Positions 46,428-56,345 of a stretch of 64,000 nt of DNA are shown here, piece after piece. The position numbers were made by a program, and so were the translations under genes. The notes under the pieces were generated by a model. That model ran no database searches and was not told the origin of the DNA. It saw nothing but the letters and a program-made list of their open reading frames with translations. The stretch is taken from NCBI RefSeq assembly GCF_003335105.1, contig NZ_QFWQ01000010.1, forward strand, positions 1 through 64,000, given 5' to 3'. The DNA comes from Rhodanobacter denitrificans. GTDB taxonomy: Bacteria > Pseudomonadota > Gammaproteobacteria > Xanthomonadales > Rhodanobacteraceae. Position 1 is the stretch's first letter. Every line of letters begins with the position of its first letter.

Positions 46428-47228
46428 ATGTGGGCGGTGGCCTTGCTGGTGTTCCGGGAGGTACTGGAGGCGGCGCTGATCGTCAGCGTGGTGGCCGCAG
46501 CCACCCGCGGCGTGTCGCGGCGCGGCTGGTTCGTGGGCGGCGGCATCGCGCTGGGGGTCTGCGGCGCGATGCTGGTGGCGCTGTCGGCCGACCTGCTGGC
46601 TGCGGCCTTCAGCGGCGCCGGGCAGGAACTGTTCAATGCCGCCGTGCTGCTGGCCGCGGTGCTGATGATCGGCTGGCACGTGCTGTGGATGTCCAGCCAC
46701 GGCCGCGAACTGAGCCGGCAGATGCGCGAGCTGGGCAGTGCGGTGCACAGCGGCGCCAGCTCGCTGGGACTGCTGCTGGCGGTGGTGGCGCTGGCGGTGC
46801 TGCGCGAGGGCTCGGAGGTGGTGCTGTTCCTGTACGGCATGCGCGCCGGCGGCGCGGAACACCTGTGGGCGGGCCTGGCGATCGGCGTAGTGGCTGGCGC
46901 GGCGCTGGGCTTCGCGCTGTACGCGGGCCTGTTGCGCATTCCGATGCGGCACTTTTTCGGCGTCACCAATGCCATGCTGGTGCTGCTTGCCGCGGGGCTG
47001 GCCTCGACGGCTGCGCGCTACCTGATCCAGGCCGACCTGCTGCCGGCATGGGGCAACCAGTTGTGGGACAGCTCCTGGCTGCTCGGCAACCGCTCGTTGC
47101 TGGGCCAGACGGCGCACGTCCTGGTCGGCTACGACGCGCAGCCGGCCGGCATGCAGATGGTGTTCTACGCGCTGACCCTGTTGGCGCTGTGGGCCGGCGC
47201 GCGGCTGGGCACCGGCAGGGCGCGCTGA
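46428..47228 (+). CDS. FTR1-family iron permease
   Basis: The protein has 266 aa and about 7 membrane helices. It has two FTR1 motifs R-E-x-x-E: VFREVLEAALI at the start and LREGSEVVLF near residue 125, which carry iron through the membrane. It follows the cupredoxin gene by 4 bp and both sit behind the Fur box, so expression in iron limitation is expected. No EfeB peroxidase gene is near. The next gene is convergent, with 1 bp between stops. Confidence 0.9.
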   Translation: MWAVALLVFREVLEAALIVSVVAAATRGVSRRGWFVGGGIALGVCGAMLVALSADLLAAAFSGAGQELFNAAVLLAAVLMIGWHVLWMSSHGRELSRQMRELGSAVHSGASSLGLLLAVVALAVLREGSEVVLFLYGMRAGGAEHLWAGLAIGVVAGAALGFALYAGLLRIPMRHFFGVTNAMLVLLAAGLASTAARYLIQADLLPAWGNQLWDSSWLLGNRSLLGQTAHVLVGYDAQPAGMQMVFYALTLLALWAGARLGTGRAR

Positions 47229-47229
47229 A

Positions 47230-48837
47230 CTACATGCGGAACACGCCGTAGCGCTGCGGTTCGATCGGTGCGTTGAGCGAGGCGGAGATCGCCAGGCCGA
47301 GCACGCGGCGAGTGTCGGCCGGATCGATGATGCCGTCGTCCCACAGCCGCGCGCTGGCGTAGTAGGGGTGGCCCTGGCGTTCGTATTGCTCGCGGATCGG
47401 CGCCTTGAAAGCTTCCTCGTCCTCCGCGCCCCATGATTTGCCGGCGGCCTCGATGCCGTCGCGCTTGACCGTGGCGAGCACGCTGGCGGCCTGTTCGCCG
47501 CCCATCACCGAGATGCGCGCGTTCGGCCACATCCACAGGAAGCGGGCGCCGTAGGCGCGGCCGCACATGGCGTAGTTGCCGGCGCCGAAGCTGCCGCCGA
47601 TCACCACGGTGAATTTTGGCACGTGCGAACAGGCCACCGCGGTGACCATCTTCGCGCCGTCCTTCGCTATGCCCGCCTGCTCGTACTTCTTGCCGACCAT
47701 GAAGCCGGTGATGTTCTGCAGGAACACCAGCGGCACGTTGCGCTGGTTGCACAGTTCGATGAAATGCGCGCCCTTGAGCGCGCTCTCGGCGAACAGGATG
47801 CCGTTGTTGGCGACGATGCCCACCGGATAGCCGTGGATATGCGCGAAACCGCAGACCAGGGTCTTGCCGTAGCGCGCCTTGAACTCGTGGAACTCGGAAC
47901 CGTCGACGATGCGCGCGATCACCTCGCGGATGTCGAACGGACGACGGGTGTCCTGCGGGATCACGCCGTAGAGTTCCTCGGCCGGGTACTTCGGCTCGAC
48001 CGGTGTGCGCAGCGCCAGCGGCATGTCCTTCTTCCGGTTGAGGCTGGCCACGATGCCGCGGGCGATCGCCAGCGCATGCGCGTCGTTCTCCGCAAAGTGG
48101 TCGGCCACGCCGGAGATCGACGTGTGCACGTCCGCGCCGCCCAGCGTTTCGGCATCCACCACTTCGCCGGTGGCGGCCTTCACCAGCGGCGGGCCGCCGA
48201 GGAAGATCGTGCCCTGTTCGCGCACGATGATCGTCTCGTCGCTCATCGCCGGCACGTAGGCGCCGCCGGCGGTGCACGAGCCCATCACCACCGCGATCTG
48301 CGGGATGTTGAGCGAGGACATCCGCGCCTGGTTGTAGAAGATCCGGCCGAAATGTTCCCTGTCCGGGAACACCTCGTCCTGCAGCGGCAGGAAGGCGCCG
48401 CCGGAGTCGACCAGATAGACGCAGGGCAGGCGGTTCTCCAGCGCCACTTCCTGCGCGCGCAGATGCTTCTTCACCGTCATCGGGAAATAGGTGCCGCCCT
48501 TGACCGTGGCGTCGTTGGCGACCACCACCACCTCGATCCCATTGACCCGGCCGATGCCGGTGATCAGGCCGGCGGCCGGTGCGGCATCGTCGTACATGCC
48601 GTGCGCGGCCAGCGGCGACAGTTCCAGGAACGGCGAGCCCGGATCGAGCAGGGCGCGGATACGTTCGCGCGGCAGCAGTTTGCCGCGGGCGACATGCCTT
48701 TCGCGCGCCTTGGCGCCGCCACCCTCCGCGCTACGTGCCAGTTCGCGCTGCAGATCGTCCACCACGGCGCGCAACTGATGGCTGCCGGCCTGGAATTCGG
48801 CGGAACGCGGATCGATCTGCGATGCAATGACGCTCAT
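47230..48837 (-). CDS. Acyl-CoA carboxylase carboxyltransferase subunit (MccB/LiuB-like)
   Basis: The protein has 535 aa. It belongs to the biotin-dependent carboxyltransferase family: [76 protein letters not shown] and [16 protein letters not shown] are family blocks. [10 protein letters not shown] and [19 protein letters not shown] are typical of 3-methylcrotonyl-CoA (leucine) and geranyl-CoA carboxylase beta subunits. The biotin-bearing alpha subunit is not in this window. ATG at 48837. Confidence 0.88.
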   Translation of the reverse strand: MSVIASQIDPRSAEFQAGSHQLRAVVDDLQRELARSAEGGGAKARERHVARGKLLPRERIRALLDPGSPFLELSPLAAHGMYDDAAPAAGLITGIGRVNGIEVVVVANDATVKGGTYFPMTVKKHLRAQEVALENRLPCVYLVDSGGAFLPLQDEVFPDREHFGRIFYNQARMSSLNIPQIAVVMGSCTAGGAYVPAMSDETIIVREQGTIFLGGPPLVKAATGEVVDAETLGGADVHTSISGVADHFAENDAHALAIARGIVASLNRKKDMPLALRTPVEPKYPAEELYGVIPQDTRRPFDIREVIARIVDGSEFHEFKARYGKTLVCGFAHIHGYPVGIVANNGILFAESALKGAHFIELCNQRNVPLVFLQNITGFMVGKKYEQAGIAKDGAKMVTAVACSHVPKFTVVIGGSFGAGNYAMCGRAYGARFLWMWPNARISVMGGEQAASVLATVKRDGIEAAGKSWGAEDEEAFKAPIREQYERQGHPYYASARLWDDGIIDPADTRRVLGLAISASLNAPIEPQRYGVFRM

Positions 48838-48947
48838 GGATGCGGGCTCACGGATAGGCTGCCATCAAAGGCCGAACCACGGATGATAGCGGGCGTGGGC
48901 CAGTGGCCAAAATCGGCTGGCGGAACGGCGAACCATGGGCGAAAAAA

Positions 48948-48973
48948 AACGGCCGCACGAGGCGGCCGTTTTT
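48948..48973. terminator. Terminator after small lipoprotein gene
   Basis: AACGGCCGC-acgag-GCGGCCGTT flanked by A- and T-tracts. On the minus strand it follows the lipoprotein stop (48992) by 18 bp; the carboxyltransferase gene starts 111 bp beyond. Confidence 0.88.
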
Positions 48974-48991
48974 CTGGAAACCAGCAAGGGA

Positions 48992-49363
48992 TCAATGACC
49001 CTTCATGGCGTCCTTGGCTTTGTCAGCTGCGTCCTTGGCGGCACCGGCAGCCTGCTTGGCAGCGTCGGCAGCCTTGGCGGCGGCGTCGACAGCGGTCGGA
49101 GCGGCAGCGGTGGAGGCCGGAGCGGCCGCCGGAGCGGCAGCGGTCGAGGCCGGTGCAGCCGCCGGAGCGGCAGCGGTCGAAGCCGGAGCAGCGGCCGGAG
49201 CCGTGGCCGGAGCTTCCGCCGCAGCCTTCTGCGCGGTATCGGCGGCCTGCTGGGCCGTGTCAGCCGACTTCTGTGCGTCTTGCGCGGAATCCTGCGCGCC
49301 GTTGCTGCATGCCGCCAACAGCGCGACGAGCGCGGCGGCGAGTAGGGTACGCGTAAACTTCAT
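48992..49363 (-). CDS. Small Ala-rich lipoprotein with tandem repeats
   Basis: The protein has 123 aa. Signal peptide ends LLAACSNG with the lipid Cys near residue 19. The mature part is almost only Ala, Pro, Ser, Thr, Asp, Gln and Lys. It has coiled-coil-like heptads (QDSAQDAQKSADTAQQAAD) flanking three identical 11-residue units (APAAAPASTAA) and a second helical segment (KAADAAKQAAGAAKDAADK). No domain is recognised. It might be a flexible linker or stress protein in the envelope, as Lpp-like proteins are. ATG at 49363. Confidence 0.75.
   Translation of the reverse strand: MKFTRTLLAAALVALLAACSNGAQDSAQDAQKSADTAQQAADTAQKAAAEAPATAPAAAPASTAAAPAAAPASTAAAPAAAPASTAAAPTAVDAAAKAADAAKQAAGAAKDAADKAKDAMKGH
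49101..49199. repeat. Three 33-bp tandem repeats inside lipoprotein gene
   Basis: Units begin GCGGCAGCGG on the plus strand at 49101, 49134 and 49167. Each is 33 bp and encodes the same 11 residues. They differ at only a few positions, so copy number could vary among strains. Confidence 0.85.
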
Positions 49364-49525
49364 GGTGGATCTCCTTTGCCGTGGAATGCCGTTTGGCCGT
49401 GTATTAATAGCGCTTTCGCGGAAATTGCGCCACATCTTTATGACGACGTTTCAGGGCGCATTAAAAACTGATTTATCCGGCCGTCATCTGAATATCACGC
49501 GCCGGTCATGCTGGCGCCGTGTGCC

Positions 49526-50710
49526 TCAGTCGATGCGCTCCACCGCGATCGCCGTCGCTTCGCCGCCGCCGATGCACAGGGAGGCCACGCCGCGCTTGAG
49601 GCCTCGCGTCTTCAAGGCGTTGAGCAGGGTCACCACCAGGCGCGCACCGCTGGCGCCGATCGGGTGGCCAAGCGCGCAGGCGCCGCCGTTGACGTTGAGC
49701 TTGTCGTGCGGGATGCCGAGCTCCTTCATCGGGGTCATCGCGACCACCGCGAACGCCTCGTTGATCTCGAACAGGTCGACGTCGGCCACCTTCCAGCCGG
49801 CCTTGTCCAGCACCTTCTGGATCGCGCCGACCGGTGCGGTGGTGAACCACTCCGGCTCCTGCGAATGGGTGGCGTGCGCCACGATCCGCGCAAGCGGCTT
49901 CAGACCGCGCTTGCCGGCGTCGTCGGCCGACAGCAGCACCACCGCGGCGGCGCCGTCGGAGATGCTGGACGAACTGGCCGCAGTGATCGTGCCGTTCTCC
50001 TTGCGGAAGGCCGGCTTCAACGAGGGGACCTTGGCGATGTCGGAGCGGCCGGGCTGCTCGTCGGTGTCGACCACCACGTCGCCCTTGCGGCCGCTCACCG
50101 TGACCGGGACGATCTCGCCGGCGAAGGCGCCGTTCTGCTGCGCCGCCTGGGCACGCTTGACCGACTCGATCGCGAACGCGTCCTGCGCCTCGCGGGTGAA
50201 GTGGTACTTGTCGGCGCACAGTTCGCCGAACACACCCATCGCCTTGCCGTCGTAGGGGTTGGTCAGGCCGTCCCAGGCCATGTGGTCGACCAGCTGGCCG
50301 TCGCCGTAGCGGATGCCGGTGCGCGCCTGCACCATGTGCGGCGCGTTGGTCATCGACTCCATGCCGCCGGCGACCACGACGTCTGCCGAACCGGCCTTGA
50401 TCAGGTCATGGCCCAGCATGATCGCCTTCATGCCCGAGCCGCACACCTTGTTGATCGTGGTGCAGCCAGTGCTGGCCGGCAGGCCGGCGCCGAGCGAGGC
50501 CTGGCGCGCCGGCGCCTGGCCCAGGTTGGCGGGCAACACGCAGCCCATGATCACCTCGCTGACGTCGGCGGGAGCCACGCCCGATTGCTCCAGCACCGCG
50601 CGAATCGCGGTGGCACCGAGCTTCGGGGTGGGCACGCCGGTGAACTGGCCGAGGAAGGAGCCGATGGCGGTGCGCTTGGCACCGACGATGACGACACTGA
50701 CATCCGACAT
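49526..50710 (-). CDS. Acetyl-CoA C-acyltransferase (thiolase)
   Basis: The protein has 394 aa. Acyl-CoA thiolase: nucleophile Cys in NKVCGSGMKAIM, FEINEAFAVVAM, catalytic His in NGGACALGHPIGASGARL, and the final Cys in CIGGGEATA. AtoB-type acetoacetyl-CoA thiolases and FadA cannot be separated here; the AcAc type fits length and NGGAC. It may finish leucine or isoleucine breakdown. The ATG at 50710 has GGAG 6 nt upstream, and is preferred to an upstream start. Confidence 0.93.
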   Translation of the reverse strand: MSDVSVVIVGAKRTAIGSFLGQFTGVPTPKLGATAIRAVLEQSGVAPADVSEVIMGCVLPANLGQAPARQASLGAGLPASTGCTTINKVCGSGMKAIMLGHDLIKAGSADVVVAGGMESMTNAPHMVQARTGIRYGDGQLVDHMAWDGLTNPYDGKAMGVFGELCADKYHFTREAQDAFAIESVKRAQAAQQNGAFAGEIVPVTVSGRKGDVVVDTDEQPGRSDIAKVPSLKPAFRKENGTITAASSSSISDGAAAVVLLSADDAGKRGLKPLARIVAHATHSQEPEWFTTAPVGAIQKVLDKAGWKVADVDLFEINEAFAVVAMTPMKELGIPHDKLNVNGGACALGHPIGASGARLVVTLLNALKTRGLKRGVASLCIGGGEATAIAVERID

Positions 50711-50932
50711 GGATAACTCCGCTTGCAAGACTTGAGGGGCGCGAGCGCCTGGCAGAAAACCCATGGATTATCGCAGCCCGCCGCGAAGCTCGGCAAACTG
50801 CGGCAATGTCCTTGCCGTGTAGCAACTTGCGAGCTGTTTCATTGGGATTTCGTTGTGCCAAGATGATGGCGGGGACCGGTAATCGCGCAGTGGCCGCGCC
50901 GGCGAGGCAAGGAGAAGAGGGTGGTGGGGAGC

Positions 50933-53794
50933 ATGACGAAAACGTTCGATCCGGGTTGGCGACACCGCGAGCTGGCGTGGCTGGTAGCCGTGGCGCTGGG
51001 CCTGAGCGCCTGCGGCGGGGGCGGCGGCAGCAAGCCCACGCCGCCGCCAGCGGTGCCGTCATCCCCGCCGCCGTCGCCGCCACCGTCGCCGCCGCCCAGT
51101 ACCCAACCACCGCTGGATGCCCAGCTCTCGATCACCCGGGCCAACGCCGCGCAAAGCTTGGGCTACACCGGTGTCGGCGTGACCATCGGCGTGGTCGACA
51201 GCGGCATCATGCGCAGCAACCCCACCGTGGCCGGGCGGGTCACGCAGGAACTGATCTACGTCGACCCCACGGTCAACAACACGGCAATCGACGACGTGGT
51301 CGGCCACGGCACCTGGGTGTCGGAGATCGCCGCGGGCCGGGCGTTCGACAAGTTTCCCGGTGGCATCGCGCCCGGTGCCAGCCTGGTTTCGGCACGCATC
51401 ATCAGCGACGTGACGCCGAAGGATGACGGCTCCGGCCAGGGTAACGCGGTGACCGCCGCCGACGCGGCCTTCTTCGCACAGACGCTCAACCCGGCCCTGA
51501 TCAGTGCCGGCGTGCAAGTGATGAACAATTCCTGGGGCGGCATCTACTGGGACACCACCAACGCCTCGATCAACCAGGCCTTCGGCCAGGCCTACCAGCC
51601 GTTCGTGGTGCAGCATGGCGGCCTGGTGGTGTTCGCGGCGGGCAACGACTCACGCACCAGTCCCAGCGACATCGCCAGCCTGCCCACGGTGGCGCCGGGC
51701 CTGGGGCTGGACAAGGGCTGGCTGGTCGCGGTGGCGCTGGACAGCAACCATCCCACCCAGCTGGCGAGCTACTCCAACGCCTGCGGGCAGGCCATGAACT
51801 ATTGCCTGGCCGCGCCGGGTGACGTGATCGTGCTGGACAAGGACACCACGGCCAGCACCACCAATCCCTCCTACTGGGTGGTCAAGGGCACCTCGTTCGC
51901 GGCGCCGCAGGTGTCGGGCGCGGCAGCGCTGGTGTGGCAGGCTTTTCCGTATTTCAGCAACGACCTGGTGCGGCAGACCCTGCTCGGCACCGCGCGCGAC
52001 CTCGGCGCCCCCGGTCCCGACCCCACCTTCGGCTACGGAGCCCTGGACGTGTTCGCGGCAGTCCAGGGACCGGCAAAGTTCGACTGGGGCGATGTCACGG
52101 TGAATTTCAGCGGCACCTCGACCTGGAGCAATCCGATCTCCGGTGCCGGCGGATTGATCAAGCAGGGGCCGGGCCGGCTCAACCTCTGGGGCGGCGAAAG
52201 CAGCTATACCGGCCTCACCCAGGTGCAGGGCGGCACGCTCGCCGTGGCGGGGTTGCACAGCCCGGTGGAGATTGGCGCGGCGGGCACGCTGATGTCCGCT
52301 TCCACGCAACTGAATCCCACCGGCTTCTCGGTCTACAACAACGTGACCAACGCCGGCGTGCTGGTGGTGAGCCAGGGCGACGTCCATCTGAGTGGCAACT
52401 ACCTGCAGCAGGGCAGCGGGCGAATGGCGGTGTCGCTGGGTTCGCAACTGTACGTGAACGGTACGGCCACCTTGTCCGGCGGCGACCTTTACGTGTACGG
52501 CGCCAATGCCAACTACACGCTCAACTCGCACACGATGGTGTTGTCCGCTTATGGTGGCTTGACGGGCACTTTTTCGGCGCTGAACACGGCTCCCGGCGTG
52601 GCGCTGACCGCGACGCTGGGCTACGACGCCAGCAATGCCTGGCTCAACGTGCAACAGGTGAACCTGAGCCAGATCCAGGGCCTGCCGTACACCGCCGCCA
52701 GCTTCGGTGCCGCGCTGCGCACGCAGAGCGCGTTCCAGCAGATCAACAGCCAGTTGCAGGGTGTCGCCAGCGGCACACCCACCGGCGCGGGCTTTGTCGC
52801 CGGCGCCGCCAGCCTGCAGCACGCGGTGTCCACCGATGTCATGCAGCGTTCGCTGGAAAGCCTTTCCGGCCAGTTGCACGCGGCCAGCGCGGCGATGACC
52901 TTCGAGGCGATCGACGCCGGCACGCGGGCGCTGTCCGATCGTTTCGACAACCTGCTCGATGCACCCCAGATCGGTGCCTGGACGCAGAGTCTTGGTTATC
53001 ACGGCGGCATGTCACGCAGCGGCTATGGAAACGTCGGCTACGACCTCAGCGGTGCACTGGTGGGGCAGGACCTGCGCGTCGGCAGCAACGGCATCGCCGG
53101 CTATGCGCTGAGTCAGAGTCAGGGCTTGGGGCGGCTGGCCGAAAGCGCGGACCAGGGTCGCAGCCGCGCGCTGGAAGGCATGCTGTACGGCGGCATGATC
53201 CACGGCTCGTGGTACGCCATGGGCCGCTTCGGCCTCGGCAACTATCGGGAAACCATGCGTCGCCAGTTGCAACTGGGTAACCAGTTCGCCGGGGTCGCCA
53301 GCGACGTCCGTGGCCGCTACGGCGTGGCCTATGGCGAAAGCGGTTACCGCTTCGACCTGGGCCGCACGCAGCTCACCCCGTACATGAACCTGCAGTACGC
53401 GCAGATCCGGCGCGATGGCTTCGACGAGCTGGGCGCCTACGGTTTCGGCCTGAAGTCGGCGGCGCAGAGCACGGCGCGCTGGCAGGCGGGCGCGGGTCTG
53501 CGTGCCAGCCGCGAATGGGCGCTGTCCGGTGGCGGAAGCCTGAGCCTGCAGGGGCGCATGCTGTGGCAGCAATCGTTCGGCCTGCGCGGCGAGGCCTTCG
53601 ATGCCAGCTTTAGCGGGATCAACCAGTTCGCCCCGGTAGGTGGTATCGGCCTGTCACGTTACGGCGGCATGCTCGGCACCACGCTGGACTGGAAGATGAC
53701 GCCGCGCGCCAGCCTGCAGTTCGGCTACGACCGTTACCTGGGGCAGGGCCGGCAGGCGCAGATGGCCAGCGCCAGTTTCAGCTGGGCGTTCTGA
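50933..53794 (+). CDS. Subtilase autotransporter, lipoprotein type (NalP-like)
   Basis: The protein has 953 aa from ATG 50933 (GTG 50921 is also possible). A lipobox LGLSAC gives lipid Cys27, followed by a GGGGG and a Pro-rich tether of about 30 residues. The subtilisin S8 domain has Asp89 (GVVDSG), His125 (VGHGTW), oxyanion Asn in NNSWGG and Ser321 (GTSFAAP). A passenger repeat (GGLIKQGPGRLNLWGG, SYTGLTQVQGGTLAV) follows, then a beta-barrel of about 270 residues ending in Phe. Lipid-anchored subtilase autotransporters such as Neisseria NalP process other surface proteins. Whether this one does is inference. Confidence 0.93.
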   Translation: MTKTFDPGWRHRELAWLVAVALGLSACGGGGGSKPTPPPAVPSSPPPSPPPSPPPSTQPPLDAQLSITRANAAQSLGYTGVGVTIGVVDSGIMRSNPTVAGRVTQELIYVDPTVNNTAIDDVVGHGTWVSEIAAGRAFDKFPGGIAPGASLVSARIISDVTPKDDGSGQGNAVTAADAAFFAQTLNPALISAGVQVMNNSWGGIYWDTTNASINQAFGQAYQPFVVQHGGLVVFAAGNDSRTSPSDIASLPTVAPGLGLDKGWLVAVALDSNHPTQLASYSNACGQAMNYCLAAPGDVIVLDKDTTASTTNPSYWVVKGTSFAAPQVSGAAALVWQAFPYFSNDLVRQTLLGTARDLGAPGPDPTFGYGALDVFAAVQGPAKFDWGDVTVNFSGTSTWSNPISGAGGLIKQGPGRLNLWGGESSYTGLTQVQGGTLAVAGLHSPVEIGAAGTLMSASTQLNPTGFSVYNNVTNAGVLVVSQGDVHLSGNYLQQGSGRMAVSLGSQLYVNGTATLSGGDLYVYGANANYTLNSHTMVLSAYGGLTGTFSALNTAPGVALTATLGYDASNAWLNVQQVNLSQIQGLPYTAASFGAALRTQSAFQQINSQLQGVASGTPTGAGFVAGAASLQHAVSTDVMQRSLESLSGQLHAASAAMTFEAIDAGTRALSDRFDNLLDAPQIGAWTQSLGYHGGMSRSGYGNVGYDLSGALVGQDLRVGSNGIAGYALSQSQGLGRLAESADQGRSRALEGMLYGGMIHGSWYAMGRFGLGNYRETMRRQLQLGNQFAGVASDVRGRYGVAYGESGYRFDLGRTQLTPYMNLQYAQIRRDGFDELGAYGFGLKSAAQSTARWQAGAGLRASREWALSGGGSLSLQGRMLWQQSFGLRGEAFDASFSGINQFAPVGGIGLSRYGGMLGTTLDWKMTPRASLQFGYDRYLGQGRQAQMASASFSWAF

Positions 53795-53815
53795 GCATAT
53801 CGGTGCACACAAACG

Positions 53816-53846
53816 AAAGGCCCGCATGGTGCGGGCCTTTTGTTTT
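53816..53846. terminator. Terminator after autotransporter gene
   Basis: AAAGGCCCGCA, loop TGG, TGCGGGCCTTT, then TGTTTT, 22 bp after the stop. It also serves the convergent isovaleryl-CoA dehydrogenase gene (stop at 53861). Confidence 0.92.
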
Positions 53847-53860
53847 CCGATGTGGCGGAC

Positions 53861-55018
53861 TCACGCCTTGCCGTGGAACAGCTCGCGGCCGATCAGCATG
53901 CGGCGGATCTCGTTGGTGCCGGCGCCGATCTCGTACAGCTTGGCGTCGCGCAGCAGGCGGCCGGCGGGGAACTCGTTGATGTAGCCGTTGCCGCCCAGCG
54001 ACTGGATCGCCTCCAGCGCCACTTGCACCGCGTTGACCGAGGCGTTGAGCAGGCAGGCTGCCGGGTCGATGCGCGACTTCACGCCGTTGTCGAACTGCTG
54101 CGCCACCATGTAGGCGAAGCCGCGCGAGCTCTGCAGCGCGGTGTACATGTCGGCGACCTTGGCCTGCATGATCTCGAACGTGCCGATCGGCGCGTTGAAC
54201 TGCTTGCGCTCGCGCACGTAGGGCAGGGTGATGTCGAGCGCGGCCTGCATCAGGCCGATCGGGCCGCCGGACAGCACCAGCCGTTCGGTGTCCAGCCCGC
54301 TCATCAGCACGCGCACGCCTTCGTTGACCTCGCCGACGACGTTCTCGGCGGGGATCTCGCAGTTGTCGAACACCAGTTCGCAGGTGTTGGAGCCGCGCAT
54401 GCCGAGCTTGTCCAGCTTCTGCGCGGTCGAGAAACCCTTCATGCCCTTCTCGACGATGAAGGCGGTCATGCAGCGGCTGCCGGCCGGGCGCGGCGCGGTG
54501 CGCATGTAGACCAGCAGCACGTCGGCATCCGGCCCATTGGTGATCCACATCTTGTTGCCGTTGGCGACCCACACGTCGCCGCGCAGCTCGGCCTTGCAGC
54601 TCATCGAGCCGACCACGTCGGAGCCTGCGCCGGGCTCGCTCATCGCCAGCGCACCGACGTGTTCGCCGCTGCACAGCTTCGGCAGGTACTTCCGGCGCTG
54701 CGCCTCGTTGCCGTTGTGGTGGATGTTGTTGAGGCACAGGTTGGAGTGCGCGCCGTAGGACAGGCCGACCGAGCCGGACGCGCGCGAGATCTCCTCCATC
54801 GCCACCATGTGCGCGAGGAAACCCATGCCGCTGCCGCCATAGGTCTCGGGGACGGTCACCCCGAGCAGGCCCATCTCGCCGAACTTGCGCCACAGGTCGG
54901 CGGGGAACAGGTTGTCGCGGTCGATGCGGTCGGCGCGCGGGGCGATTTCCTTTTCCGCGAACGCATGCACGGACTCGCGCAGCAGGTCGATGTCTTCTCC
55001 GAGCGGGAACGGGCGCAT
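53861..55018 (-). CDS. ivd: Isovaleryl-CoA dehydrogenase
   Basis: The protein has 385 aa. Acyl-CoA dehydrogenase fold using [33 protein letters not shown] and [16 protein letters not shown] are family blocks. The catalytic Glu of isovaleryl-CoA dehydrogenases sits in the helix segment [14 protein letters not shown], unlike most acyl-CoA dehydrogenases which use a later Glu. It oxidises isovaleryl-CoA to 3-methylcrotonyl-CoA in leucine breakdown. ATG at 55018. It lies near LeuDH, the carboxyltransferase subunit and thiolase. Confidence 0.93.
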   Translation of the reverse strand: MRPFPLGEDIDLLRESVHAFAEKEIAPRADRIDRDNLFPADLWRKFGEMGLLGVTVPETYGGSGMGFLAHMVAMEEISRASGSVGLSYGAHSNLCLNNIHHNGNEAQRRKYLPKLCSGEHVGALAMSEPGAGSDVVGSMSCKAELRGDVWVANGNKMWITNGPDADVLLVYMRTAPRPAGSRCMTAFIVEKGMKGFSTAQKLDKLGMRGSNTCELVFDNCEIPAENVVGEVNEGVRVLMSGLDTERLVLSGGPIGLMQAALDITLPYVRERKQFNAPIGTFEIMQAKVADMYTALQSSRGFAYMVAQQFDNGVKSRIDPAACLLNASVNAVQVALEAIQSLGGNGYINEFPAGRLLRDAKLYEIGAGTNEIRRMLIGRELFHGKA

Positions 55019-55094
55019 CGCGAACTCCTTGGGTGTGCAGGCCGACGATTTTAGCCCACGGCGCGCCGGCCTGCGGCGAATGCCGGGCAAAAGA

Positions 55095-55120
55095 AAAGCC
55101 GCCGGTGGGCTGGCGGCTTT
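55095..55120 (-). terminator. Terminator after leucine dehydrogenase gene
   Basis: Minus strand AAAGCCGCC-(8 nt)-GGCGGCTTTTCTTTTG, 20 bp after the stop at 55140. The ivd ATG is at 55018, so it separates the two genes. Confidence 0.8.
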
Positions 55121-55139
55121 CGGTGGGTTGGCGCGTCGC

Positions 55140-56243
55140 TTACTGACCGCGCATGCGGCCCTGGAAGCGGGTGCCGCCGTTGCCCATGTGCGACAGCTTC
55201 AGCTTGCCGATCGCGCTGATGCGCTCCTCGGCCAGGCGGTCGGCCGCCTTGTAGGTCGGGATGCCCTCGGTCTTCGAGATCTCGAAGATGCGCCCCAGGT
55301 TGTAGTAGATCGTGCGCATCATGCGCATCGCGCGTTCGCGGTTGTAGCCGTCGATCTCCAGCGACACGTTCATCACGCCGCCGGCGTTCACCGCGTAGTC
55401 CGGTGCGTACAGCACGCCGCGGCGGTTCAGCTCGTCGCCGATCGCGTCGGTGGCCAGCTGGTTGTTGGCCGGCCCGCAGATGATCTTGGCCTTGATGCGG
55501 TCGATGGTCTGCTCGTTCAGCGTGCCGCCCAGCGCGCACGGCGAGTACACGTCGGCGTCGACGTCGTAGATCTCGTCCAGGCCCACCGCCTCGCAGCCCA
55601 GCTCGTCGACGCAGCGCTGCACCGCTTCCTTGTTGATGTCGGTGACGAACACCTTGGCGCCCTGTTCGCGCAGCAGCTTGATGAACTCGCCGCCGACGTG
55701 GCCGCAACCCTGCACGGCGTAGCTGTACTTGCCCACGTCCTCGTTGCCGTGCTTGAACTGCAGCGCGGCCATCAGGCCCTGCAGCGAGCCGTAGGCGGTG
55801 AACGGCGACGGGTCGCCCGAGCCGCCGTGCACCTGGTGCACGCCGGTGACGTACTCGGTTTCGCGGAACACGTATTCCATGTCGTTGACGTCGATGCCGA
55901 CGTCCTCGGCGGTGATGTAGCGGCCGTTCAACGAGTTGACGAAGCGGCCGAACGCGCGGAACAGCGCCTCGGACTTGTCCTTGCTCGGGTCGCCGATGAT
56001 CACCGCCTTGCCGCCGCCCAGATTCAGGCCGGCCACGGCGTTCTTGAACGTCATGCCGCGCGACAGGCGCAGCACGTCGTTCACCGCCTCCTGCTCGGTC
56101 TTGTACGGCCACATGCGCAGACCGCCGAGCGCGGGGCCCAGCACCGTGTTGTGGATCGCGATGATGGCCTTCAGGCCGGCGTCCTTGTTGTGGCAGAAGA
56201 CGACTTCTTCGTGACCCGTGTTGGCGATGGTTTCAAAGATCAT
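55140..56243 (-). CDS. Leucine/branched-chain amino acid dehydrogenase
   Basis: The protein has 367 aa. Glu/Leu/Phe/Val dehydrogenase family. The amino-acid pocket and catalytic Lys are seen in [10 protein letters not shown] and [11 protein letters not shown]. The NAD-binding Rossmann strand is [17 protein letters not shown], and the C-terminal helical region has CGPANNQLA and [11 protein letters not shown]. Length (about 365) fits leucine dehydrogenase better than the longer glutamate dehydrogenases. It would deaminate branched-chain amino acids to 2-oxo acids, feeding ivd. ATG at 56243. Confidence 0.88.
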   Translation of the reverse strand: MIFETIANTGHEEVVFCHNKDAGLKAIIAIHNTVLGPALGGLRMWPYKTEQEAVNDVLRLSRGMTFKNAVAGLNLGGGKAVIIGDPSKDKSEALFRAFGRFVNSLNGRYITAEDVGIDVNDMEYVFRETEYVTGVHQVHGGSGDPSPFTAYGSLQGLMAALQFKHGNEDVGKYSYAVQGCGHVGGEFIKLLREQGAKVFVTDINKEAVQRCVDELGCEAVGLDEIYDVDADVYSPCALGGTLNEQTIDRIKAKIICGPANNQLATDAIGDELNRRGVLYAPDYAVNAGGVMNVSLEIDGYNRERAMRMMRTIYYNLGRIFEISKTEGIPTYKAADRLAEERISAIGKLKLSHMGNGGTRFQGRMRGQ

Positions 56244-56345
56244 TGGAACGGTGACTCCATGATTTACGGTGCCGGTGGGCATCTACAGAGGGTGGCGGAA
56301 GAGACCGCGGGAATCCGCCGGACGGTGATGAAAACGCCTGAAACT

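Noticed and set aside
51040-51110. Pro-rich codon run as a DNA repeat locus
   Set aside because: It encodes the short Pro-rich tether of the autotransporter and is not a regular tandem array.
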